Assembly: GCA_016789145.1 (NCBI GenBank)
Contig: JAEUQI010000012.1
Coordinates: forward strand, 1-49,831
Direction: 5' to 3'
From: Blastocatellia bacterium
Lineage (GTDB): Bacteria; Acidobacteriota; Blastocatellia; Pyrinomonadales; Pyrinomonadaceae
Length of the DNA: 49,831 nucleotides
The position numbers and the translations under genes are program-made. Shown piece after piece: positions 23,906 to 30,314 of this stretch (position 1 is the stretch's first letter; every line of letters begins with the position of its first letter). Under the pieces are notes generated by a model. The model was not told the DNA's origin and did not search any database. It worked only from the letters and a program-made list of their open reading frames with translations.

Positions 23906-24607
23906 ATGAAAAAGTTAGGTTTACTTGTGTTCGCGGTTGCGTTGGTCATCGGCGTCGTTGTTGCAAATATCTTTTCGTTTGGCCGTGCTGAAAGCGGCAT
24001 GTTCAGCTTCAAGGTCGGTTTCGGAACGACAAAAGGCTCGGGCAATATCGTCACCGAAAAGCGTGACATCGCCGGTTTCAATGCGATCGACGTAAGCAAT
24101 GTTTTTGTTGTCGAGGTAACATCGCAGAGCGAATTCAGCGTCGAGGTTGAGGCTGACGACAATCTCCTTCCGCTCATCAAGACCGAGGTACAGAACGGAC
24201 GCCTCGAGATATCAGCCGAGAAGAAGATCAAATCGAGATCGCCGATCAAGGTGCGTATCGGTGCACCGAACATTGAGAAATTGAACGCATCAGGAGCTTC
24301 GCGAACGACGATCTCCAACATCGGCGGCACGGCGATCGACCTCGATGTTTCGGGTGCTTCAAAGGTCACGCTCAGCGGCAATGCAAGCCAGTTGACCGCG
24401 GATATGAGCGGAGCGTCGAGTGTTGATGCGACCGAATTACAATGCGAAAAGGTTTCTGTGGATTCGAGCGGAGCAAGCAAGGCAAAGGTCAACGCAACCG
24501 GCACGCTCAGCGTCGACGCATCGGGGGCAAGCTCGATCCGTTATGTCGGAACGCCCGCGACCATCAACAAGAAAACGTCAGGAGCAAGCAGCGTCAATTC
24601 ACTCTAA
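23906..24607 (+). CDS. GIN-domain (DUF2807) cell-envelope protein
   Basis: These 233 residues begin with an N-terminal membrane/signal segment (LGLLVFAVALVIGVVVANIF), followed by the DUF2807 head: GSGNIVTEKRDIAGFNAIDV, EVEADDNLLPLI. The rest is a right-handed beta-solenoid of short SGAS repeats (LNASGASRTTI, LDVSGASKVTL, ADMSGASSVDA, DSSGASKAKV, DASGASSIRY, KTSGASSVNSL), about six turns. Such proteins are surface or periplasmic, of unknown role. A strong ribosome-binding site (GGAGGG) precedes the ATG. Confidence 0.88.
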   Translation: MKKLGLLVFAVALVIGVVVANIFSFGRAESGMFSFKVGFGTTKGSGNIVTEKRDIAGFNAIDVSNVFVVEVTSQSEFSVEVEADDNLLPLIKTEVQNGRLEISAEKKIKSRSPIKVRIGAPNIEKLNASGASRTTISNIGGTAIDLDVSGASKVTLSGNASQLTADMSGASSVDATELQCEKVSVDSSGASKAKVNATGTLSVDASGASSIRYVGTPATINKKTSGASSVNSL

Positions 24608-24628
24608 TTTCCTTTCTTGTAGAAAAGA

Positions 24629-24658
24629 AAAGGCCGTCTTCTATGGCGGCCTTTTTTT
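24629..24658. terminator. Rho-independent terminator, probably bidirectional
   Basis: AAAGGCCGTC (24629-24638) pairs with GGCGGCCTTT (24645-24654) around TTCTAT, one G-T wobble, followed by more T. It sits between the convergent GIN-domain gene and the NuiA-like gene; the A-run on the left gives a T-run on the other strand. Confidence 0.88.
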
Positions 24659-24666
24659 GTTTTCTA

Positions 24667-25050
24667 TCACGTCTCGACGGAGAATGTTCTCAGCCCCACG
24701 ACCGTTCCGTCGCGATTCTTGCCCAGGATCAGGATGTCGATGCGTATCTTCCCGAACCGATACACTTTGATGTCGGTAAGCTCTTTATCGAGCAGATCTC
24801 GCAGCCTTCGAAACTTCTTTGCCTGTTCCTTTTCTATCGGGCCGAACCAATCTTTGACATCCAGGAGCCTGGCGAAAAACTTTTCTAGACCTACCTCCGC
24901 GACCTGCGTGCCCTTCGCGATCCCGACTGCGGCAGCCACGATGCCGGGTTCAACGTCGTCGATCTGGGGCAACTCAACATACTCGAATGGTGCGTCGGTC
25001 TCGCTGATGTACGTAAGGCCTTCGGCCGCTCTTGAGATTCTTGATACCAT
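24667..25050 (-). CDS. Nuclease A inhibitor (NuiA)-like protein
   Basis: This is a 127-residue acidic protein with the NuiA-type opening ISRAAEGLTYISETDAPFEYVE, then FFARLLDVKDWFGPIEKEQAKKFRRLRDLLDKELTDIKVYRFGKIRIDILILGKNRDGTVVGLRT (65-residue conserved core, positions about 60-122). NuiA of Anabaena inhibits the nonspecific nuclease NucA; many homologues have no known target. No nuclease gene is next to it. It is transcribed away from dnaA and its promoter region shares the 475-bp origin-like spacer. Confidence 0.8.
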   Translation of the reverse strand: MVSRISRAAEGLTYISETDAPFEYVELPQIDDVEPGIVAAAVGIAKGTQVAEVGLEKFFARLLDVKDWFGPIEKEQAKKFRRLRDLLDKELTDIKVYRFGKIRIDILILGKNRDGTVVGLRTFSVET

Positions 25051-25525
25051 CGTTCGTGGTCGAAAAAATAATTTCGAAAAATGAAAAAAAATTGCCGATT
25101 TTTGACCGTTTTTTGGTCAAAAATCCACCGAAAACTTAACGCTTATTCACACCGAATGCAAGCCAAGTTCTTACAAAATAAGGAAGTTAAATCCGTGTTA
25201 AAGCCCTCCGAAATAACCTGTGGAATTCTGTTTGCGCGCGGCTGTTTTCCGTGTTAGTCTGATATCCGCTTTCAAACTGATATGCGACGTAAAGTGTTGA
25301 TAATAAACAAGTTAATGCTTTACATTAAGTTCTTGTCCACAGGTTTCATTATATGTGGAAAACCTTGTGGATAAGACTGTGTAAGAGTCTGTTTCCCTTG
25401 GAAAATTAAGTACTTACGAATGCGGCTGATGTTTAGTCAGGCCCGCGATCGGCACGTCAGAAAAGCACTATTCCAGCCACCTTAGCACGACGGGTTGTTT
25501 TGGCGGTATTTTTATTGGAGCAGCG
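25051..25525. other. Candidate oriC part 1: AT-rich spacer with DnaA boxes upstream of dnaA
   Basis: This 475-bp spacer has no gene. An A/T-rich tract lies at 25065-25125 and includes a perfect 11-bp inverted repeat, GATTTTTGACC (25097-25107) with its complement at 25115-25125. DnaA-box-like 9-mers on the plus strand are TTATTCACA (25143-25151) and TTGTCCACA (25333-25341). On the minus strand they are TTTTCCACA (25354-25362) and the perfect TTATCCACA (25366-25374), with a weaker AATTCCACA (25219-25227). Gene direction also changes here: nuiA is read left and dnaA right. Origin function is inferred. Confidence 0.6.
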
Positions 25526-26905
25526 TTGGAAATTTCTTTTGTAAAAACTACAGTTTGGGACGACCTGTTGGAGCAGATCGGCGAACGATTAAGCCATCAG
25601 GTCTTTGACACATGGTTCCGGCCTCTTCGCTATGTCGGCACCGATGAGGCATCGCAAACCGTTCGTATCAGTGCGTCGGCACAGAGCTACGATTGGATAT
25701 CGAAGTATTATCTCGGCATCATCGACGAATCATTTTCGTCGCTTGGCCTTGATGGCTATACGATCGATTGGGAAGTCACCGAAGACGATGCGGCGAACGA
25801 ACCCGAAGAAGTTCTGTTTGCACCTGCACCGCGGCCGGTCGAGGTTCGCGGGCTTTATTCGTCATCAACTTTCACAGACTTTGAATCGTCGCTTAACCCG
25901 AAATATACCTTCGACAAGTTCGTCGTTGGTTCGAGTAACGAGTTTGCACACGCTGCAGCTCTCGGTGCGTCAGAGATGCCGGGAACGACCTATAATCCTC
26001 TTTTCATCTACGGCGGCGTCGGCCTCGGCAAGACACATTTGATGCACGCTGTCGGCCATGCTATTAAGGCTCGGAACAGCAACTATCGCGTTGCTTACAT
26101 AACCAGCGAGAAATTTATGAATGAGCTTATCAATGCGATCCGCTTTGATAAGACACAAGCGTTTCGCGATAAATATCGTTCTATCGATGTGTTGCTGATC
26201 GACGATGTTCAGTTCTTAGCTGGCAAGGAGCGAACGCAGGAAGAGTTTTTCCATACGTTCAACACGCTCCATAACGATCAAAAACAGATCGTACTGTCGA
26301 GCGATTGTCCTCCGAGGGAGATCCCTACTTTGCAAGAGCGTCTGCATTCACGATTCGAATGGGGGCTGATCGCGGATATCGAACCGCCGGATCTTGAGAC
26401 CAAGGTCGCGATCCTAAAACGAAAGGCGGATCTCGACGGTATCGATCTCGAAGACGACGTCGCGATGTATATCGCAAGTAAGATACGCAGCAACGTGCGC
26501 GAGCTCGAAGGTTCGCTTGTACGCCTAGTGGCAATAGCGTCGCTCAAACGTGCTCCGCTGTCCAAGCAGCTTGCCCGCGAAGCGATGAAAAGCATCCTTG
26601 AGAGCGACTACGCCGCCGGCCTAACGATGGATCGCATCGCTCGAGCTGTTGCGTCACATTACAAGATGACGGTCGAGGAAATGAAGTCGAAGAGCAATTC
26701 CCGCTCGATAGCCATGCCGCGGCAGGTCGCGATGTATCTTTGCAAAAAATTGACGCGTCACAGCTATCCCGAGATCGGACGCGAGTTCGGCGGCAAGCAT
26801 CATACGACCGTTATGCACTCGTTCGAGAAGATCAGTACGGCCGTAGCAGGTGACGCTGTTTTCCACAGGACGATAAATGAGCTAATTGATAATATTTGCA
26901 ATTAG
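25526..26905 (+). CDS. dnaA: Chromosomal replication initiator DnaA
   Basis: DnaA binds 9-mer boxes at oriC, forms a helical filament with ATP and opens the duplex. The 459 residues show domain I (VWDDLLEQIGERLSHQVFDTWFRPLRYV) and a short variable domain II. Domain III is the AAA+ core (LNPKYTFDKFVVGSSNEFAHAAAL, Walker A GGVGLGKTH near 162, Walker B LLIDDVQFL near 221, sensor ERLHSRFEWGL). Domain IV is the DNA-binding part with the signature KHHTTVMHSFEKI near 424. The start is TTG at 25526, supported by GGAG six bases upstream; no ATG gives a full domain I. Confidence 0.97.
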   Translation: MEISFVKTTVWDDLLEQIGERLSHQVFDTWFRPLRYVGTDEASQTVRISASAQSYDWISKYYLGIIDESFSSLGLDGYTIDWEVTEDDAANEPEEVLFAPAPRPVEVRGLYSSSTFTDFESSLNPKYTFDKFVVGSSNEFAHAAALGASEMPGTTYNPLFIYGGVGLGKTHLMHAVGHAIKARNSNYRVAYITSEKFMNELINAIRFDKTQAFRDKYRSIDVLLIDDVQFLAGKERTQEEFFHTFNTLHNDQKQIVLSSDCPPREIPTLQERLHSRFEWGLIADIEPPDLETKVAILKRKADLDGIDLEDDVAMYIASKIRSNVRELEGSLVRLVAIASLKRAPLSKQLAREAMKSILESDYAAGLTMDRIARAVASHYKMTVEEMKSKSNSRSIAMPRQVAMYLCKKLTRHSYPEIGREFGGKHHTTVMHSFEKISTAVAGDAVFHRTINELIDNICN

Positions 26906-27261
26906 TTAGCGGATTTTTCAGCGGAAATCGATAGAGTCGATTTCCACAAACACAATGCAATACATATTGTCGTAAGTTGTTTGTTTACAGATATTTGAAA
27001 GATATATTTCCACATTTTCAACGGCTGGCTCGCGCGCCGGTTGTTGATATTGGTGGAAAACTGCGTGAACGTTGTTAGTTGACACAACAACAATGTTATC
27101 CACATGTTTTCCACAGGTACCTGTGAATCTTTTAAGGCGTTTATTTTTGGGCAGTTACGGCGTTTTTCACGGTTTCCACAGGCTCTATTAGGACTATTAT
27201 CTTTTTCTTATTGTATTAAGTATTATTGTTAGTAAAGGCAGAATCGAAGTCAGAGGTGAGT
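26906..27261. other. Candidate oriC part 2: dnaA-dnaN spacer with DnaA-box cluster
   Basis: This is a 356-bp A/T-rich spacer. Plus-strand DnaA-like 9-mers are ATTTCCACA (26940-26948 and 27006-27014), the perfect TTATCCACA (27096-27104), TTTTCCACA (27107-27115; 11 bp from the last) and GTTTCCACA (27172-27180). The palindrome CACAGGTACCTGTG (27112-27125) overlaps one box. A T-rich run lies at 27190-27235, next to dnaN. dnaA-dnaN spacers are the origin in many bacteria, so this and the dnaA-upstream spacer may form a bipartite origin. Confidence 0.6.
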
Positions 27262-28467
27262 ATGGAATTTACGATCAAACAGAGCGTCCTCAAGGACGAA
27301 TTGAATTTTATCCAGGGCGTGGTCGAACGCAAGACAACGATCCCTGTGCTGGCTAACATCCTGATCGAATCGCTCGGCGAGAATGAGATCCGCATTGTCG
27401 GAACAGATCTTGACGTAACGATCCGCTGCGATGCAGAGGCAAATATCGTGAGCGGCGGCTCGATCTGTATCCAGGCTCGCAAGCTGTTCGATATCGTTCG
27501 CGCATTGGAATCGGGCGATGTCAGGTTCAAGAAAGAAGATAACGAATGGGTCACGATGCAGTGCGGCCGAGCGAAGTTTCGTCTCGCCGGCATCAGCCGC
27601 GATCAGTTCCCTGAGTTGCCTGCGTTCAAGAGCACGCCGATGAAGTTACCTTCGGCCGTCTTCAACTATTTCATCCAGAACACTTCGTTCGCGATGACGA
27701 ATGACGTTTCGCGATTCACGCTCTCGGGTGCCAAGTTCATCGTCGACAATGGCGTTGCGAAAATGGTCACGACAGACGGTCACCGTCTTGCTTACATCGA
27801 AACAGCCTACGGCGATAACGACAGCGCGAGTGCGATCGAGACGCTTGTTCCGAAAAAGGCTCTGCTCGAACTTGCTAAGATCTCACGCGAGACTGCAAGC
27901 GACATCAGCTTTGGCGAGGACAACAATCACCTCTATTTCGAGATGGAAGGCCGCCTGCTGATCAGCCGCAAGCTGTCAGGCCAGTTTCCAAATTACGAGA
28001 TGGTGATGCCTAAGGACAACGACAAAATGGCCGTCTTTGACCTAGACGAAATGCGAAGTGCCGTCCGCCGTGTCAGCCTCATGGCTGACGAACGCAACCG
28101 TTCGATCAAGCTCACGGTTCGCACTGGCGAGATCGAACTAACGGCTCAGTCCAGCGAAGAAGGCGAGGGCAACGAGATCGTCCAGGCTGATTACACAGGC
28201 GATGAGGTCCAGCTCGGCTTCAATTCCCAGTATCTGCTCGAATTCCTCAATAACGCCGGCTCGCTCGAGATCAACACGACGGCTGAAGAAACCGAGGCAG
28301 TCTCGACCGACGGCTCCGGAACCGCGGCAGCTACAGCTCGCGACACAGGCAGCGCGGCCGTTAAGATAGCGTTCGAATTCAAAGACCCGAACGCCCAAAC
28401 CCAAATGTCGATTCACGGCGACTCCGCCTACGACTACAAATACATCGTCATGCCATTGCGGATATGA
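27262..28467 (+). CDS. dnaN: DNA polymerase III beta clamp DnaN, with C-terminal insertion
   Basis: The clamp encircles DNA and tethers polymerase and other partners. The 401 residues start MEFTIKQSVLKDELNFIQGVVERKTTIPVLANILIE and end YKYIVMPLRI, the usual last strand. Clamp marks include VTTDGHRLAY and LSGQFPNYEMVMP. Most clamps have about 366-375 residues; the surplus is an Ala/Thr/Gly/Ser-rich stretch at about 341-366 (AEETEAVSTDGSGTAAATAR) between two strands of the third domain. The start at 27262 has GAGGTGAG directly upstream. A strong terminator follows 26 bp after the stop. Confidence 0.96.
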   Translation: MEFTIKQSVLKDELNFIQGVVERKTTIPVLANILIESLGENEIRIVGTDLDVTIRCDAEANIVSGGSICIQARKLFDIVRALESGDVRFKKEDNEWVTMQCGRAKFRLAGISRDQFPELPAFKSTPMKLPSAVFNYFIQNTSFAMTNDVSRFTLSGAKFIVDNGVAKMVTTDGHRLAYIETAYGDNDSASAIETLVPKKALLELAKISRETASDISFGEDNNHLYFEMEGRLLISRKLSGQFPNYEMVMPKDNDKMAVFDLDEMRSAVRRVSLMADERNRSIKLTVRTGEIELTAQSSEEGEGNEIVQADYTGDEVQLGFNSQYLLEFLNNAGSLEINTTAEETEAVSTDGSGTAAATARDTGSAAVKIAFEFKDPNAQTQMSIHGDSAYDYKYIVMPLRI

Positions 28468-28492
28468 TGCTCTCGAACTTTAGTTTGCAAAC

Positions 28493-28531
28493 AAAAGGGC
28501 TGTCTGGCGAAAAGTCAGACAGTCCTTTTTT
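28493..28531 (+). terminator. Rho-independent terminator of dnaN
   Basis: AAAAGGGCTGTCTG (28493-28506) pairs with CAGACAGTCCTTTTTT (28516-28531), with one G-T wobble and a nine-base loop. It ends the dnaN transcript. Confidence 0.9.
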
Positions 28532-28575
28532 GAAAATACCTCCAATATTTGTCGCATGTATGATATAATAATCCA

Positions 28576-28698
28576 CAGTCGCGATTATCGCGATCCTCTG
28601 GTCTTTGACATCTAAACGCAAAAGCTCGCACGGAGCATGTACTTAACGGAAACCACTGTTTCTAACGGTGCTGTAAGACAATGTCTTACAGTTTTTTT
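28576..28698 (+). ncRNA. Candidate small RNA of about 120 nt downstream of dnaN
   Basis: An extended -10 promoter (TGATATAAT, 28561-28569) without a good -35 predicts a start near 28576. A perfect 9-bp terminator stem (CTGTAAGAC, AAT, GTCTTACAG, then seven T) ends at 28698. Between them no protein gene is seen, but several stems form: TCGCGA-TTA-TCGCGA near the start and GAAAC-CACT-GTTTC in the middle. The unit stands after the dnaN terminator, so the second terminator needs its own transcript. No known RNA family is recognised. Confidence 0.42.
28671..28698 (+). terminator. Rho-independent terminator of the candidate small RNA
   Basis: CTGTAAGAC (28671-28679) and GTCTTACAG (28683-28691) form a perfect 9-bp stem with the loop AAT, followed by seven T (28692-28698). 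Confidence 0.85.
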
Positions 28699-28757
28699 CG
28701 TTTTGGGCTGAAAATGGCGATTTGGCTCTCGTAACACGAGTATTATCAATGGTTTAA

Positions 28758-28960
28758 GCGTTCCACAAACCGCTGGAACGTTTGTGGAACGATTTTGCGA
28801 ATTCGATCTGTAACTGTTGAAAACACTAGAGTTACGCATTCCGGCATATTCTGGTACGTTTCTGTAGCGTTTTTCAGATTCTTTCGCACTAACTGTTGAT
28901 ATCAATAGAGATACAGCGTTCGGGTAAACAAAACGTTCCACAGAAACACGCTGTTTTCGA
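28758..28960. repeat. Degenerate tandem repeat, period about 80 bp
   Basis: Units start at 28758 (GCGTTCC), 28836 (GCATTCC) and 28916 (GCGTTCG), 78 and 80 bp apart. Units 1 and 2 share, in order, CTGGWACGTTTSTG, a T-rich stretch and TAACTGTTGA...TAGAGWTAC (28811-28841 and 28890-28921). Unit 3 is partial and more diverged, and weak similarity can be seen before unit 1 (TAAC...ATCAATGG). A perfect 12-bp inverted repeat, CGTTCCACAAAC (28759-28770) with its complement at 28780-28791, lies in unit 1; CGTTCCACA recurs at 28934-28942. Confidence 0.6.
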
Positions 28961-28976
28961 CCTCGTGAAACATGCC

Positions 28977-29039
28977 GCGGACAGCAAGAACGCCGCGAAC
29001 GGCGAGAACGCTCGGGACAGTGCGGACAGCCGGAACGGT
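28977..29039. repeat. Seven degenerate 9-bp tandem repeats
   Basis: The stretch divides into seven 9-mers: GCGGACAGC, AAGAACGCC, GCGAACGGC, GAGAACGCT, CGGGACAGT, GCGGACAGC and CGGAACGGT. The pattern is roughly NNGRACRNC, with unit 1 and unit 6 identical. No frame through it looks like a real protein. Confidence 0.6.
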
Positions 29040-29057
29040 TCGATTGACTCTTGTCAG

Positions 29058-29180
29058 AACCACCTGCGGTAGCGGGTGGTTTGAGTAACGTCACCTCGAA
29101 CATGGTTAGAAACCAGACAGCTTCGGCTACGATAAACGTGACCAATGCCAATGTTCAACCACCCGCTACCGCAGGTGGTT
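29058..29180. repeat. Inverted pair of identical 24-bp hairpin repeats
   Basis: The 24 bp at 29058-29081 (AACCACCTGCGG, then TAGCGGGTGGTT) recur as an exact reverse complement at 29157-29180, 75 bp away. Similarity continues a few bases outward (GGTGGTT followed by YTGACA). Each copy is itself a small hairpin (CCACC with GGTGG). This looks like a dispersed REP-type element in BIME arrangement, typical of intergenic DNA. Confidence 0.85.
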
Positions 29181-29324
29181 TTGACATGATCGAACATCAA
29201 CGCTTTTTCACTTAGTAAATACGGTCGATCGTCGAGGTGTAATACACGTGTAAGACAGTTTTTTAGAAAAATCGCGAAAATCGGAGCAAAAATGCCGTTA
29301 ACTCGTTGATCACCAACCACTTAC

Positions 29325-29397
29325 GTGTCCACGAACATCTGTGGACACGCCGTGGACAGCCGGTGGACACGTGGTGGACACTCAGTGGACACAGATG
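29325..29397. repeat. Array of five GTGGACAC sites with exact 11-bp period, plus an inverted site
   Basis: GTGGACAC or GTGGACAG starts at 29341, 29352, 29363, 29374 and 29385, always 11 bp apart, with different three-base spacers (GCC, CG, GTG, TCA). The reverse complement GTGTCCAC lies at 29325-29332. The array is bounded by CATCTGTG (29336-29343) and its complement CACAGATG (29390-29397). Five copies on one face of the helix suggest cooperative protein binding. The core TGTCCAC is one base from the DnaA-box core TATCCAC and matches the TTGTCCACA box at 25333. Confidence 0.88.
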
Positions 29398-29451
29398 CGA
29401 GGATCGTGACGCTTTGCCGCCTTTTTTTTGGTGATTTTCTCAGCGACTCTG

Positions 29452-29485
29452 TGCTAAGATTACTGTTGAACATCTTTGTTCAACA
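29452..29485 (+). promoter_or_regulatory. Extended -10 promoter and leader palindrome of the DUF4388 gene
   Basis: TGCTAAGAT (29452-29460) is an extended -10 and predicts a start near 29466. The leader then consists mainly of the inverted repeat TGTTGAAC, ATCTTT, GTTCAACA (29464-29485), six bases before the ATG. No ribosome-binding site is visible. The repeat could be an operator or a translation-controlling hairpin. Confidence 0.5.
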
Positions 29486-29490
29486 CGCCT

Positions 29491-30252
29491 ATGAGCCACG
29501 CCATTGCTGAGCCGCAAGTTCCTGTGTCTGAAACTTCGATCGAATCGGTTTTACTCGATGCTGATCTATTCGTTAAGTACAGCTCGCCCGAAAAGGCGTT
29601 CGAGCTGTTGCGAACGTCGATCGAGCGCAGCCCGCGATCGATCTCGTTGCGTGAAAAAATGCGTGACATCTGTGTTCGCGAAAAGAACCTGACCGAGGCC
29701 GCACGGCAGTGCTTGGCTCTTGTCAGCCTGTACATCGCTCGCGAAGATTTCGATCTCGCCTACGACCGTCTTCAGGAAGCAAAGCTGCTCGATCCGCGGA
29801 TCTCGGTCGCTCCGGGCCTTGAGGCCATCCGCCGTGCTCGCCGGCCTGAGTTTTCGACGCGCAATGATCGGAAACCTCAGGAGGTTCGCACTGACGTAAC
29901 GTTCGCCGGCAACCTCGCGTTCGTTTCGATATTCGACGCAGTTCAGGTCATCGAAAGCTCGAAAATGACCGGCCTGCTCGTCATCAAATCCGACCTGCAC
30001 CTCGGCAACGTTTCGTTCAACGATGGAAAGATCGTCGATGCCGAATGCAACGGCCACAACGGCCAACGGGCGTTTCGCGATCTCGTTGAGATAGCGAGCG
30101 GCACGTTCGAATTCTCAAACTCTGAGACCGAATTCCCGGTTGTTATCAGCGTCTCAAGCAACACCAATTTCTTGCTCGACGTGCTCACCGAACTCGACAA
30201 CGAACGTGCCGAAAAACAAGGCTTGCGTAGCATTGGCAATGAGCTGGAATAG
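29491..30252 (+). CDS. TPR and DUF4388-domain protein
   Basis: These 253 residues start MSHAIAEPQVPVSETSIESV; an earlier ATG at 29476 lies inside the leader palindrome and is less likely. The N-terminal half has helical, TPR-like pairs (SSPEKAFELLRTSIERSPRS and AREDFDLAYDRLQEAKLLDP). The C-terminal half (about 135-245) is a DUF4388/PATAN domain: FAGNLAFVSIFDAVQVIESSKMTGLLVIKSDLHLGNVSFNDGKIVDAECNG (core motif about 50 residues). DUF4388 proteins often act as regulators or adaptors in gliding and signalling bacteria. It directly precedes smc, 62 bp away. Confidence 0.85.
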   Translation: MSHAIAEPQVPVSETSIESVLLDADLFVKYSSPEKAFELLRTSIERSPRSISLREKMRDICVREKNLTEAARQCLALVSLYIAREDFDLAYDRLQEAKLLDPRISVAPGLEAIRRARRPEFSTRNDRKPQEVRTDVTFAGNLAFVSIFDAVQVIESSKMTGLLVIKSDLHLGNVSFNDGKIVDAECNGHNGQRAFRDLVEIASGTFEFSNSETEFPVVISVSSNTNFLLDVLTELDNERAEKQGLRSIGNELE

Positions 30253-30314
30253 GTTGACTCTTACCGCAAAATACAACAAAATATAGTGCTCGATTCACTT
30301 TCGACCACTATAGA

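Noticed and set aside
28640-28720. 24-codon open frame (MYLTETTVSNGAV...) in the candidate small RNA
   Set aside because: GGAG is only one base from the ATG and the frame runs through the terminator stem.
28612-29151. Open minus-strand frame of 179 codons downstream of dnaN
   Set aside because: Its translation runs through a terminator, tandem repeats and a hairpin repeat, has odd composition (runs of Arg/Ser/Cys) and no ribosome-binding site. It looks like a chance frame.
28758-29180. CRISPR array
   Set aside because: The repeats are diverged and unequal, have no constant repeat with unique spacers, and no cas gene is near.
29237-29256. TACACGTGTA within TAATACACGTGTAAGA as a possible parS
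   Set aside because: It matches the 16-bp parS consensus at about 11 positions, but the inner flanks differ and CACGTG occurs by chance elsewhere in the window (17620, 35220, 39220). Not strong enough for a call.
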